Source: Scatosoma sp048465415
GTDB taxonomy: Bacteria; Bacillota; Clostridia; Christensenellales; Borkfalkiaceae
Assembly (NCBI GenBank): GCA_048465415.1
Contig: DBFWLO010000008.1
Location: 221,166-285,165, forward strand
DNA length: 64,000 nt
Direction of reading: 5' to 3'
The position numbers and the translations under genes were made by a program. Of this stretch, positions 17,173 to 25,751 are shown one piece after another. Every line of letters starts with the position of its first letter. The first letter of the stretch is position 1. The notes under the pieces were generated by a model, which was not told the origin of the DNA, made no database searches, and was given only the letters and a program-made list of their open reading frames with translations.

Positions 17173-17832
17173 ATGCGGCGGAACGGGAACGTGACGATAG
17201 AAAAACTTTTTTTCGATAGGCGGTATCTCACGGCGGACTGCCGGTATCTCGCGGGGGTGGACGAGGTGGGCAGAGGCCCGCTCGCCGGACCGGTGGTCTG
17301 CGCGGCGGTCGTCATGCCGCTCGACGAAGCCCGGCTCATCGAAGGGGTGGACGACAGTAAAAAATTATCCGCCAAAAAGCGGGAAGCGCTCGCGCAGCTG
17401 ATCAAGGAACGCGCGCTCGCCTATGCCGTGTACGAGGTGAACGAGAAAATCGTCGACGAGATCAATATTTTACAGGCGACTCGCCTGGGAATGAGGAACG
17501 CGCTTTTATCGCTGAGAATCCCGCCCGACGCGGTGCTCGCCGACGGGAATATGACACTGGACGTTCCCTTCCCGCAGCGCAGCATCGTGCGCGGCGACGC
17601 GCTCTCTTATTCGATCGGCGCCGCGAGCATCGTGGCGAAGGTATACAGGGACGCGCTCATGGACGAATTTGCAAAAACCTATCCCGTTTATGCGTTTGAA
17701 CGGAATAAAGGGTACGGCACCGCGCAGCACATCGGGGCGATAAAGGAGTACGGCTTATGTCCGATTCACCGCAGGACGTTCACAAAAAAGCTCTCGGGCG
17801 GCGGGGCGAAAAGCTCGCGGAAGAATACCTGA
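17173..17832 (+). CDS. rnhB: Ribonuclease HII
   Basis: A 219-residue protein with the family motif AGVDEVGRGPLAGPVV near residues 25-40, the third acidic site LADGN near residue 118, and ALSYSIGAASIVAKVYRD near 143-160. It removes ribonucleotides and RNA primers from RNA:DNA hybrids. The conserved fold ends near HRRTF (about residue 203), and the last 15-18 residues, rich in K, S and G, are an extension that overlaps yraN in another frame. The start ATG at 17173 is the nearest Met to the domain. Confidence 0.95.
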   Translation: MRRNGNVTIEKLFFDRRYLTADCRYLAGVDEVGRGPLAGPVVCAAVVMPLDEARLIEGVDDSKKLSAKKREALAQLIKERALAYAVYEVNEKIVDEINILQATRLGMRNALLSLRIPPDAVLADGNMTLDVPFPQRSIVRGDALSYSIGAASIVAKVYRDALMDEFAKTYPVYAFERNKGYGTAQHIGAIKEYGLCPIHRRTFTKKLSGGGAKSSRKNT

Positions 17833-18116
17833 AAGCGAAGGGCTGTAAGATTTTACATAAAAATTACCGCACCCCGTTCGGGGAAGCGGATCTCATCGTG
17901 TCCGACGGGGAGGAATTGGCGTTCGTGGAGGTAAAGACGCGCACGTCCGCCGCGTACGGTACGCCGGCGGAGGCGGTTGTGGAGGCGAAACGCCGCCGCT
18001 ATCGCCGCATTGCGCAGTTTTACTGGTTGCAGACGGGCGGCGAACCCAACGCGCGCTTCGACGTCGTGGAGGTTTGGGCGGACGGCCGGATCGAACACTA
18101 TACGTACGCTTTTTGA
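17757..18116 (+). CDS. yraN: UPF0102 endonuclease-like protein YraN
   Basis: A 119-residue protein with the family start LGRRGEKLAEEYLKAKG, then NYRTPFGEADLIVSDGEELAFVEVKTR in two adjacent motifs (E/D and ExK residues of a PD-(D/E)XK nuclease-like fold). Its function is unproven; relatives resemble archaeal Holliday junction resolvases. It overlaps the end of rnhB by 76 bp. The overlap is supported by a clean AAAGGAG site (17741-17747), 9 nt before the ATG and inside rnhB. Confidence 0.93.
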   Translation: MSDSPQDVHKKALGRRGEKLAEEYLKAKGCKILHKNYRTPFGEADLIVSDGEELAFVEVKTRTSAAYGTPAEAVVEAKRRRYRRIAQFYWLQTGGEPNARFDVVEVWADGRIEHYTYAF

Positions 18117-18208
18117 AGATTGTTTGTCGATAAAAAATTTTTTCATAAGTCTCAAAGTATGATAATAAAAGACAAAATATGTGAAAAAAGAATTTTCGGC
18201 GATATGAT

Positions 18209-18237
18209 TTGACAAGTTTTTCACAATGTGATATATT
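18209..18237 (+). promoter_or_regulatory. Promoter for the xpt riboswitch transcript
   Basis: TTGACA (18209-18214), 17-bp spacer, TATATT (18232-18237). It gives a leader of about 240 nt before xpt. Confidence 0.65.
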
Positions 18238-18244
18238 TATGAAG

Positions 18245-18275
18245 AAGTCAAAACCGCTTGACTTTTTTCTTTTTT
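18245..18275 (+). terminator. Short hairpin with T-run near the 5' end of the xpt leader
   Basis: AAGTCAA (18245-18251), loop AACCGC, TTGACTT (18258-18264), then TTTTCTTTTTT. It may end the rbgA-rnhB-yraN transcript, but it also lies just downstream of the promoter at 18209, so it could act on that transcript. The seven-pair stem is weak. Confidence 0.5.
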
Positions 18276-18336
18276 GAAGGTCGGACAAGCGAGTTTGGAA
18301 AAGGGAAAAAGGCGGGCGTCGTAAAAAAATTTCATA

Positions 18337-18412
18337 CAGCCGATATAGACCTCCTAAGCGGCGGAGGCGTTTCTACCGCGATGCCCCGAAAGATAATCGC
18401 GACTATTGGACA
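18337..18412 (+). promoter_or_regulatory. Purine riboswitch aptamer, guanine class
   Basis: P1 is CCGA (18340-18343) with TTGG (18406-18409). J1/2 is TATAGA. P2 pairs CCTCC with GGAGG (18350-18366). J2/3 is CGTTTCTACC, with the invariant UUUCUACC. P3 pairs GCGAT with ATCGC (18378-18400). J3/1 is GACTA; the C in this segment is the base that pairs with guanine, hypoxanthine or xanthine-like purines, while adenine sensors have T. The L2 and L3 loops (TAAGCGGC and GCCCCGAAAGATA) keep GG and CC for the kissing contact but are otherwise atypical. It is followed by a terminator and xpt. Confidence 0.87.
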
Positions 18413-18441
18413 AGCCCGGAAGAGGAAAGAAGGGAGATATT

Positions 18442-18471
18442 GGCGGAAACGGTTTGTTTGCCGCCTTTTTT
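18442..18471 (+). terminator. Riboswitch-controlled terminator before xpt
   Basis: GGCGG-AAAC pairs with GTTT-G-CCGCC around the loop GGTTT, followed by TTTTTT. It ends 14 nt before the xpt ATG, consistent with purine-induced transcription termination. Confidence 0.82.
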
Positions 18472-18484
18472 ACATGGTAAAGAA

Positions 18485-19057
18485 ATGAAAGCATTGGAAG
18501 AAAAGATCGTTCGGGAAGGCAAAGTTCTTCCGGGAGACGTACTCAAAGTCGGCAGTTTTTTGAATCAGCAGATAGACACGGTGTTTTTGAAAGAGATGGC
18601 AAAAGAGACGGCGCGGCTGTTTTCGGGCGTTCCTATCACCAAAGTCCTGACGGTGGAAGCGTCGGGAATCGCGTTTGCGACCGCGGTGGCGCTCGAACTG
18701 AACGTGCCGATGGTCTTTGCCAAGAAACACCCTTCGGCGAACGTCACCGGCGAGCAGTATCAGGCGCCCGTGTATTCGTTCACGCATAAAACCACCTATA
18801 CGATCGCGGTGAGCAAAGAATATATTACCAAAGAGGACAAAGTGCTGATCACGGACGACTTTTTGGCGAACGGCAACGCTTTGAAAGGTCTGATCGACGT
18901 CGTAAAACAGGCTGGCGCGGAAGTTTCGGGCTGCTGCACGGAGATCGAAAAGGGCTTTCAGGGCGGCGGTGACGAACTGCGGTCGCGGGGGATCCGCGTG
19001 GAATCGCTGGCGATCGTGGAAAAGATGGAAGGCGGAAAGATCGTCTTTCGTAGGTGA
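18485..19057 (+). CDS. xpt: Xanthine phosphoribosyltransferase
   Basis: A 190-residue protein from ATG 18485, starting MKALEEKIVREGKVLPGDVL, which matches the family N-terminus. An upstream in-frame start at 18440 would lie in the terminator and is rejected. The LNQQID motif and the PRPP-binding loop VLITDDFLANGNA (about 112-124) are present. Xpt converts xanthine and PRPP into XMP for GMP synthesis. It is controlled by the guanine-type riboswitch and sits ahead of a nucleoside importer, so the block is a purine scavenging unit. The ribosome site (GGTAAAG) is weak. Confidence 0.95.
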   Translation: MKALEEKIVREGKVLPGDVLKVGSFLNQQIDTVFLKEMAKETARLFSGVPITKVLTVEASGIAFATAVALELNVPMVFAKKHPSANVTGEQYQAPVYSFTHKTTYTIAVSKEYITKEDKVLITDDFLANGNALKGLIDVVKQAGAEVSGCCTEIEKGFQGGGDELRSRGIRVESLAIVEKMEGGKIVFRR

Positions 19058-19167
19058 TGGAAATTCCCCGTTGCATACCACCCGTGAGAGGGGGCATACT
19101 GAAAGCGGGGAACCGACAGGATAAAAAATTGTCCGAAGAAACCCGGACAGTAAGGAGAAAATTTTAT

Positions 19168-20466
19168 ATGAAGAAATTTTTAACCGTTGCACTTTCTGCC
19201 ATGATGGCCGCGACAGCCTTCGTGGGGCTCGCCTCCTGCGGCAATGGGGAGAACGAGCTGAACGAAGTGGTTCTTCCCGCTTACGAAAACATCGAGGAAC
19301 CCGACTATTCCGGCATCGAAATCCCCGCGGATTTTAAGTTCGGTTTGATCTGTCTCCACGACGATTCGTCCACCTACGATAAGAATTTCATCGAAGCGGC
19401 GCAAAAAGCCGTGAAAGATATGGGGCTGAAAAGCGATCAGTTCTTAATGCGCACGGGAATCGACGAAAAGGCAATCTGCAAAGAGACGGCGCTCGACCTC
19501 GCGGACAGCGGCTGCGATCTGATCTTTGCCGACTCTTTCGGCCATGAGAGCTTCATTTTGGAAGCGGCGAAAGAAAAACCCGACGTGCAGTTCTGCCACG
19601 CGACGGGCGTGAAAGCGCATACGGAAAAACTTCCCAATTTCCATAACGCGTTCGCTTCCATTTACGAAGGCCGTTACCTGGCGGGCGTCGCTGCGGGCAT
19701 GAAACTCAACGCGATGATCGCGGAAGGAAAATTCACCGCCGATCAGGCGAAGATGGGTTATGTCGGCGCGTATGAGTATGCGGAAGTCATCTCCGGTTAC
19801 ACCTCTTTCTATCTCGGCGCGAAATCCGTTTGCCCTACGGTCACGATGGACGTTAAGTTTACGGGTTCGTGGTACGATGTGTCCGCTGAAAAATCTGTGG
19901 CGGAGAGCCTGATCAACGGCGGCTGCAAACTCATTTCCCAGCATGCCGACTCTTTGGGCGCTCCTTCCGCCTGCGAAGAAGCGGGAGTCCCCAACGTCTC
20001 CTATAACGGCAGCACGCTGGATTCCTGCCCCAATACTTTCGTCGTTTCTTCCCGTATCGATTGGACGCCTTATTTTAAGTATATCATCGCGCAGGCGGTG
20101 AAGGGCGAGAAGATCGTGGACGATTGGACCGGATCGATCAAGACGGGTTCCGTCGTATTGACGAACCTCGGCGGCAAAGCGACGGCCGAAGGTACCGTGG
20201 AGGCGATTGTCAAGGCGAGAACGGAGATCGCGAACGGCACGCTGAAAATTTTCGATACCGCTAAATTCACCGTAAGCACCAAAACGGATAAAATCAACGC
20301 CGGCGCGACGTTCGACGAAAACGGAAAGCTGACGAGCTATCTCGCGGACGTCGACGGCGATTACGTGGGCGAAAAGGAAGCCATCGAAAACGGAATCTTC
20401 CAGGAATCCTCTTTCCGTTCCGCGCCCTATTTCGACGTTCATATCGACGGCATTAAAATTATTTAA
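19168..20466 (+). CDS. bmpA: BMP-family substrate-binding lipoprotein, nucleoside type
   Basis: A 432-residue protein. The start at 19168 follows AAGGAGAAAA and gives a clear lipoprotein signal peptide, MKKFLTVALSA... with lipobox LASC at about residues 19-22. The mature part is a PnrA/BmpA-like periplasmic-binding fold, with LGAKSVCPTV and GVPNVSYNGS segments. Family members bind purine nucleosides and feed an RbsA-like ATPase with two permeases, as encoded just downstream. The gap to that ATPase contains a perfect hairpin, often seen after highly expressed binding-protein genes. The substrate (guanosine or inosine?) is inferred from context with xpt. Confidence 0.9.
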   Translation: MKKFLTVALSAMMAATAFVGLASCGNGENELNEVVLPAYENIEEPDYSGIEIPADFKFGLICLHDDSSTYDKNFIEAAQKAVKDMGLKSDQFLMRTGIDEKAICKETALDLADSGCDLIFADSFGHESFILEAAKEKPDVQFCHATGVKAHTEKLPNFHNAFASIYEGRYLAGVAAGMKLNAMIAEGKFTADQAKMGYVGAYEYAEVISGYTSFYLGAKSVCPTVTMDVKFTGSWYDVSAEKSVAESLINGGCKLISQHADSLGAPSACEEAGVPNVSYNGSTLDSCPNTFVVSSRIDWTPYFKYIIAQAVKGEKIVDDWTGSIKTGSVVLTNLGGKATAEGTVEAIVKARTEIANGTLKIFDTAKFTVSTKTDKINAGATFDENGKLTSYLADVDGDYVGEKEAIENGIFQESSFRSAPYFDVHIDGIKII

Positions 20467-20496
20467 AGCGAATGCTTGTCGGGATAAATCATCTCG

Positions 20497-20521
20497 GGGC
20501 GGAGTAATGTTTACTCCGCCC
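20497..20521 (+). promoter_or_regulatory. Intra-operon hairpin after the binding-protein gene
   Basis: GGGCGGAGTAA (20497-20507), loop TGT, TTACTCCGCCC (20511-20521): 11 perfect pairs and no T-run. It probably protects the upstream mRNA from 3' exonucleases, giving more binding protein than ATPase. This is inference. Confidence 0.6.
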
Positions 20522-20560
20522 TATGACGTTGGGGCTTTGTGCCGTTCAAAGGAGGCATAG

Positions 20561-22141
20561 GTGGAAAAACCCGTTGCAATACAACTGAAAAATATAACCA
20601 AGACCTTTGGCAGCGTCGTAGCCAATAAAAATGTGGATATGGACGTAAGACAGGGCGAGATTCTGGCGATTCTGGGTGAAAACGGGAGTGGAAAGACCAC
20701 GCTCATGAATATGATCGCCGGCATTTATTATCCGGACGAAGGCCATATTTTTATCGGCGGGGAGGAAGTGTCGATTCGTTCGCCCAAGGACGCTTTTCGC
20801 TATAAGATAGGCATGATTCACCAGCATTTCAAGCTCGTGGACGTCTTTTCCGCCGTGCAGAATATCGTTTTGGGCGTAGAGGAGAAAAAATACGATCTGA
20901 AAACCTCGACGTCGAAAATTCTCGAAATGAGCGAACGCTACGGATTTCATATCGAGCCGGAAAAGAAAATCCACGAGATGTCCGTTTCGGAAAAACAGAC
21001 GGTGGAAATCGTCAAGGTCTTATACCGCGGCGCGGATATTCTCATTCTCGACGAACCGACGGCCGTTCTGACGCCGCAGGAGATCGATAAACTGTTTGCC
21101 GTTCTCCGCGCCATGCGCGACGACGGAAAATCCATCGTCATCATCACCCATAAACTCAACGAAGTAATGACGATTTCCGACCGTGTCGCGGTCCTTCGCA
21201 AAGGCGAACATATCGCCACGGTCGAAACTTCAAAAACGGACGAAAAGACGTTGACGGAGATGATGGTGGGCAAAAAGGTGGAATTGAACATAGAAAGACC
21301 TTTGCCCGTCGACAGCCGTAAGCGCCTGGAAGTGAAAAACCTTACTTCGATTGACGCCGACGGCATCAAAGTGCTCGACGACGTGAACTTTGAAGCGTTC
21401 AGCGGCGAAATCCTCGGCATAGCCGGAATCGCGGGCAGCGGCCAGCGCGAGCTTCTGGAATCGATTGCGGGACTTCAAAAAACGGAAACGGGCAGCAGCA
21501 TCGTCTATTACCCGCCCTCTCCCTCGGAAGACGCGTCCTCCGAGCCTACGGAACACGGAGAACAGCTGATCGGAAAATCCCCGGTGAAAATCCGGGAACT
21601 GGGGATCCGGCTCTCTTTCGTTCCGGAGGATAGACTGGGCATGGGGCTCGTCGGCAATATGGACATCATAGACAACATGATGCTCAGAAGCTATCGGAAA
21701 GGAAACTCCTTTTTCCTCGATCGTAAAGATCCCGAAGCCCTCGCCAATAAAATCATCGAAGAATTGGAAGTGGTAACGCCGAATACGCGCACTCCCGTGA
21801 GACGTCTTTCGGGCGGGAACGTCCAAAAAGTGCTCGTAGGGCGGGAAATCGCTTCTTCGCCGACCGTGCTTTTGGCGGCCTATCCGGTCAGGGGACTCGA
21901 TATCAACTCCTCGTATACGATCTATAATCTCTTGACGGCGCAGAAGAAAAACGGCGTCGCCGTCGTCTTTGTGGGCGAGGACCTGGACGTATTGCTGGAA
22001 CTTTGCGACCGGATTCTGGTGATCAGCGGAGGGCGGATTTCCGGGATTGTAGACGGAAGGACGGCGAAGAAAGAAGAGATAGGTTTGCTGATGGTTCAAT
22101 CCGTAAAAAGAGAAAAAGAGGAGCAAATAGATGGCGAGTAA
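20561..22141 (+). CDS. nupO: Nucleoside ABC transporter ATP-binding protein, two ATPase domains
   Basis: A 526-residue RbsA-type protein with two nucleotide-binding domains. The first has Walker A GENGSGKTT (about 38-46), signature SVSEKQTVEIVK and Walker B LILDEPTAVLTP. The second has the degenerate P-loop GIAGSGQRELLE (about 290-301), signature LSGGNVQKVLVG and LAAYPVRGLDI. The pattern matches NupO/YufO of nucleoside importers. GTG start behind AAAGGAGG. Its 3' end overlaps the next permease by 11 bp. Confidence 0.93.
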   Translation: MEKPVAIQLKNITKTFGSVVANKNVDMDVRQGEILAILGENGSGKTTLMNMIAGIYYPDEGHIFIGGEEVSIRSPKDAFRYKIGMIHQHFKLVDVFSAVQNIVLGVEEKKYDLKTSTSKILEMSERYGFHIEPEKKIHEMSVSEKQTVEIVKVLYRGADILILDEPTAVLTPQEIDKLFAVLRAMRDDGKSIVIITHKLNEVMTISDRVAVLRKGEHIATVETSKTDEKTLTEMMVGKKVELNIERPLPVDSRKRLEVKNLTSIDADGIKVLDDVNFEAFSGEILGIAGIAGSGQRELLESIAGLQKTETGSSIVYYPPSPSEDASSEPTEHGEQLIGKSPVKIRELGIRLSFVPEDRLGMGLVGNMDIIDNMMLRSYRKGNSFFLDRKDPEALANKIIEELEVVTPNTRTPVRRLSGGNVQKVLVGREIASSPTVLLAAYPVRGLDINSSYTIYNLLTAQKKNGVAVVFVGEDLDVLLELCDRILVISGGRISGIVDGRTAKKEEIGLLMVQSVKREKEEQIDGE

Positions 22142-23240
22142 AGAAAAAAATATAAAAGAGCCTCTTTTTCATATCGTCAAAAGGGACGGCATTGTGTGGT
22201 GGAAATCCTGGCTGATCCGTGCGGGCGCTGTTTTCGCGGCGTTTCTCCTGTCGGGAATTTTGTCCCTGATCGTGTTGAAAAAGAATCCGTTGGCGATTTA
22301 TAGCTCGATGTTTTCGGGCATTTTCGGCACGCAGAGACGGCTGATGGTATTTTTAAGAGAAGGCGCGATGCTCCTTCTGATCTCTTTGGCCGTGACTCCC
22401 GCGTTTAAAATGCGCTTCTGGAATATCGGCGCGGAAGGACAAGTCCTCATCAGCGCCTTTGCCTGTACAGCGTGCATGTTCTATCTCGGCGGCAAAGTTC
22501 CCGACGGCGCTTTGATTCCCGTCATGCTTGTCGCGAGCGTGGCGGCGGGGGCGATATGGGCGGTGATTCCCGCGCTGTTCAAAGCGAAGTGGAACACCAA
22601 CGAAACGTTGTTCACGCTGATGATGAATTACGTGGCGATTCAGATCGTTCTGTGCTTCATCAAGATCTGGGTGCCGGGCGGAACGGGAAATATGGACGCG
22701 ATCAAATACGGAAACTTGCCCAAGATCGCGGGCGAGGATTTCTGGCTCAGTATCATCGTCGTCTCGGTAGTGACGGTTTTGGTTTATATCTATCTGAAAT
22801 TCAGCAAACACGGCTATGAAATTTCCGTCGTGGGCGAGAGCGAGAACACGGCTCGGTATATAGGAATCAACGTCAGGAAAGTCATTGTCCGTACCCTGCT
22901 CATCTCGGGTATATTATGCGGGATCGCGGGATTTTTGCTTGCCGGCGGCATCGATCACATGGTCAGCAGCGAAACGGTGGGCGGTCGCGGGTTCACGGCG
23001 ATTCTCGTCTCCTGGCTGGCGAAGTTCGATCCCATATTCATGGTGGCGACGTCTTATCTGGTCGTGTTCCTGCAACAGGGTACCGGACAGGTGATGACGG
23101 ACTGCGGGATCGCCAACTCGTTTTTCGCGGATATCGTGACGGGAATCATGTTCTTTTTCATCATCGGCTGCGAATTTTTCATTATGTATAAACTCAAATT
23201 CCGTAAATCGGTCAAAAAGGAGAAGAAAGAATGTTTGTAA
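22131..23240 (+). CDS. nupP: Nucleoside ABC transporter permease, NupP-like
   Basis: A 369-residue membrane protein with about ten hydrophobic segments, and the BPD_transp_2 motif region NIGAEGQVLI (about 99-108) and GESENTARYIGIN (about 238-250). It pairs with NupQ as the heterodimeric membrane pore of BMP-dependent nucleoside importers. It overlaps the ATPase by 11 bp and nupQ by 10 bp. The C-terminus is lysine-rich. Confidence 0.92.
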   Translation: MASKEKNIKEPLFHIVKRDGIVWWKSWLIRAGAVFAAFLLSGILSLIVLKKNPLAIYSSMFSGIFGTQRRLMVFLREGAMLLLISLAVTPAFKMRFWNIGAEGQVLISAFACTACMFYLGGKVPDGALIPVMLVASVAAGAIWAVIPALFKAKWNTNETLFTLMMNYVAIQIVLCFIKIWVPGGTGNMDAIKYGNLPKIAGEDFWLSIIVVSVVTVLVYIYLKFSKHGYEISVVGESENTARYIGINVRKVIVRTLLISGILCGIAGFLLAGGIDHMVSSETVGGRGFTAILVSWLAKFDPIFMVATSYLVVFLQQGTGQVMTDCGIANSFFADIVTGIMFFFIIGCEFFIMYKLKFRKSVKKEKKECL

Positions 23241-24187
23241 CATTTTTGACGAGTGCAATTCGTATGAGCGCGACCTTTCTTTACGGCTCCACCGGTGAGA
23301 TCATTACGGAAAAATCGGGGCATCTCAACCTGGGCATACCGGGAGTCATGAGCGTCGGCGCGGCGATCGGCTGTCTGAGCGAGTATTATCTCATCAAATC
23401 GATCGGCACGTCCGTTCCCTTTCTCCTCATCTTAGTCCCTTTGTTGGCTACGTTTTTAGGCGGAGCGCTGATGGGGCTGCTATACAGCTTCCTCACCGTT
23501 TCTCTGCGTGCGAATCAGAACGTGACGGGGCTGGCGATGACGACGTTCGGCGTGGGGCTTGCGGGGCATTTGATCAATTCGATCAAAGCGCAGATAACGG
23601 TGATCACGCGTGCCAGCAAATATTTCACCACCTTATTTCCGGTGGGAGATAAGCTGGGCTGGTTCGGTCAGATATTTTTGTCGCACGGCGTGCTCGTCTA
23701 TCTGGCGATCATCATTGCGATTGTCGCGCAGATCGTGCTGAGCAAGACGCGCGTGGGGCTGCATCTGAGAGCGGTGGGCGAAAATCCCGCGACGGCGGAC
23801 GCCGCCGGCATCAACGTAACCTTATATAAGTATGCGGCGACGTGTATCGGCTGCGGAATTTCCGCAATCGGCGGGCTGTTCTGTATCATGGATTACATGG
23901 GCGGAAACTGGGAATATATCATCGAAGTATTCGGCTGGCTTTCCATTGCGCTGGTCATCTTCACCTTGTGGCGCCCGGGGCTGGCGATCTTCGGCTCGAT
24001 CATTTTCGGCGGACTGTATATCGCCAGAGGATATATCGGCGGAATCACGTTCGCGCAGATCGAATTGGTAAAAATGCTCCCTTATGTCGTGACAATCGTC
24101 GTGCTGATCATCACGAGCATTGTGGGTAAAAAAGAAACGCAGCCGCCCGCGAGCCTCGGACTCAATTATTTCCGGGAAGAACGTTAA
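23231..24187 (+). CDS. nupQ: Nucleoside ABC transporter permease, NupQ-like
   Basis: A 318-residue membrane protein of the same superfamily as its neighbour, with LNLGIPGVMSVGA near the N-terminus and GLHLRAVGENPATADAAGIN (about 176-195), the cytoplasmic coupling loop. It completes the operon bmpA-nupO-nupP-nupQ. A strong terminator follows. Confidence 0.92.
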   Translation: MFVTFLTSAIRMSATFLYGSTGEIITEKSGHLNLGIPGVMSVGAAIGCLSEYYLIKSIGTSVPFLLILVPLLATFLGGALMGLLYSFLTVSLRANQNVTGLAMTTFGVGLAGHLINSIKAQITVITRASKYFTTLFPVGDKLGWFGQIFLSHGVLVYLAIIIAIVAQIVLSKTRVGLHLRAVGENPATADAAGINVTLYKYAATCIGCGISAIGGLFCIMDYMGGNWEYIIEVFGWLSIALVIFTLWRPGLAIFGSIIFGGLYIARGYIGGITFAQIELVKMLPYVVTIVVLIITSIVGKKETQPPASLGLNYFREER

Positions 24188-24190
24188 AAA

Positions 24191-24225
24191 ATCCCCCTGC
24201 CGATCCCGGCAGGGGGATTTTTTTT
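24191..24225 (+). terminator. Terminator after the nucleoside importer operon
   Basis: ATCCCCCTGCC (24191-24201), loop GATCCC, GGCAGGGGGAT (24208-24218), then an eight-T run. The left arm is preceded by A-runs, so it can also serve the convergent MFS gene. Confidence 0.92.
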
Positions 24226-25450
24226 ACTTTTTAGCTTCGGGATCGAGCAGTTTAGGCTCGTTCTTTTGCTTGGGGAGCAAAAAAACGGTCGCTAAGGCGA
24301 GTACGGGGAAGATGATGGCGGACAGAAGTCCGATTTGCAGATTGTCGCCGAAAAATCCCGAAACGAACCCGACCAAAGTCGGCCCGGCGGTACAGCCGAG
24401 ATCTCCCGCGAGGGCGAGGAGGGCGAAGAGCATCGTCCCGCCGTAGGGCAGCGTTTTCGCGGCGGTCGAGAAAGTTCCCGGCCAGAGGATTCCCACGAAG
24501 AACCCGCAGAGCGCGCAGCCGAGGAGATTGAGCACGGGCAGAGGCGGCAGGGCAATGAGCAAATAGGCGCAGATACAGCCGGCGGCGCTGACGATGAGAA
24601 ACTTGCGCAGGGATACTTTTTGCAGAGACTTGGCGTAAAAGACGCGGCAAATTCCCATGAGTACGGCGAACGCCATAGGCCCGGCGAGATCGCCGAGCGT
24701 CTTGGAAATACCGAGACTGTCTTCGGCGAACGCGGACGCCCACTGCGTGACGGAGACTTCGGTCGCGCCCGCGCAGAGCATGAGAATGAATAATACCCAA
24801 AAGGCGCGGTTTTTCGCGAGCGAACGAAAAGTGGAGGGGCGCTCGTCGGCCGATTGCGGCAGGGAATAGAGGGGAACGAAACAAAAAAATACGGCGTTCG
24901 CGAGGGGTAAGACCGCCCAGAGACAGGCGATCAGCTTCCAGTGAGAGATTCCAACCACGGCAAAGAGAAGGGTGGAAACGAGAATGACAAAGACGCTGCC
25001 CCAACAGTAAAAAGAATGGAGGAGTCCCATGGACGCCTCTTTTTTCTTGGTCGGACAGGCCTCGACGACGGGGGAAACCACCACTTCGATAAGTCCGCCG
25101 CCCATCGCGTAGAGACAGGCGGAAACGATCAGTCCGGCGGTGGGATCGATAAGCCCGGGCAGTACGGCGAGACTGAATAACCCCAGAGCGCTGAAAATGT
25201 GCGCGGCGACGGCGCAGAACCGGTATCCCACTTTGTCCACGAACTTGCTCGCGAGTAGATCGGTGAAGATCTGTACGCCGAAACAAATCGTGGTGAGAAG
25301 GGTAATGCGGGAGAGCGACACGCCGAACTGCGACTGAAAGGTGACGTAGAGGAGCGGGACGTAGTTAATGATGAGCGCCTGCACGATATATCCGGCGTAA
25401 CAGGCGAAAATCGTATGTTTATAGGTCAGACCTTTTTTGGAGAAGGACAT
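24224..25450 (-). CDS. MFS transporter
   Basis: From ATG 25450 the protein is 408 residues with about twelve membrane segments and the N-terminal sequence MSFSKKGLTYKHTIFACYAGYI split over the cytoplasmic start and helix 1. FVDKVGYR (about 65-72) is a loop 2-3 MFS motif. The in-frame extension upstream to 25570 is hydrophilic and unlike the family. An AAAGGAG site lies 15 nt before this ATG, farther than normal, so the start is not certain. The substrate is unknown; it resembles the FucP/sugar-like or multidrug group only in general shape. Confidence 0.83.
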   Translation of the reverse strand: MSFSKKGLTYKHTIFACYAGYIVQALIINYVPLLYVTFQSQFGVSLSRITLLTTICFGVQIFTDLLASKFVDKVGYRFCAVAAHIFSALGLFSLAVLPGLIDPTAGLIVSACLYAMGGGLIEVVVSPVVEACPTKKKEASMGLLHSFYCWGSVFVILVSTLLFAVVGISHWKLIACLWAVLPLANAVFFCFVPLYSLPQSADERPSTFRSLAKNRAFWVLFILMLCAGATEVSVTQWASAFAEDSLGISKTLGDLAGPMAFAVLMGICRVFYAKSLQKVSLRKFLIVSAAGCICAYLLIALPPLPVLNLLGCALCGFFVGILWPGTFSTAAKTLPYGGTMLFALLALAGDLGCTAGPTLVGFVSGFFGDNLQIGLLSAIIFPVLALATVFLLPKQKNEPKLLDPEAKK

Positions 25451-25751
25451 ATTTATCTTGTAATACTCCTTTGCAAAGCGCCTTCGGACAAATTTGCTCA
25501 ATACCATCATTATATCGGAGACGGGAAAAAAAGGCAACTCTTTTTTCTTATTTTGTCGGTGTCTGTTCACGGGCGTTTATCCCTGGCGCCCGTCCTATCT
25601 GCTCGCCTTTGCAATTCTGCTTCGTCCCGGATTCCTCTTCCTCGGACGGCCGAAACGCCCTTATTTGGGATAAATCGCCGAAAATCGCGTTTTTTTTCGA
25701 CTCCCCGGGCTATATAATATTCCTAAACTTCGCGAAAAGAGGGGTGGCAGA
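25451..25751 (+). promoter_or_regulatory. Intergenic region upstream of spoIIGA with candidate promoter
   Basis: The 300-bp gap holds no convincing gene. A TATAAT lies at 25713-25718, 34 bp before the spoIIGA GTG. TTTCGAC at 25695-25701 resembles half of a Spo0A box, which would fit the Spo0A-activated spoIIG promoter of relatives, but one half-match is weak evidence. The ftsZ gene usual upstream of spoIIGA is absent. Confidence 0.4.
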
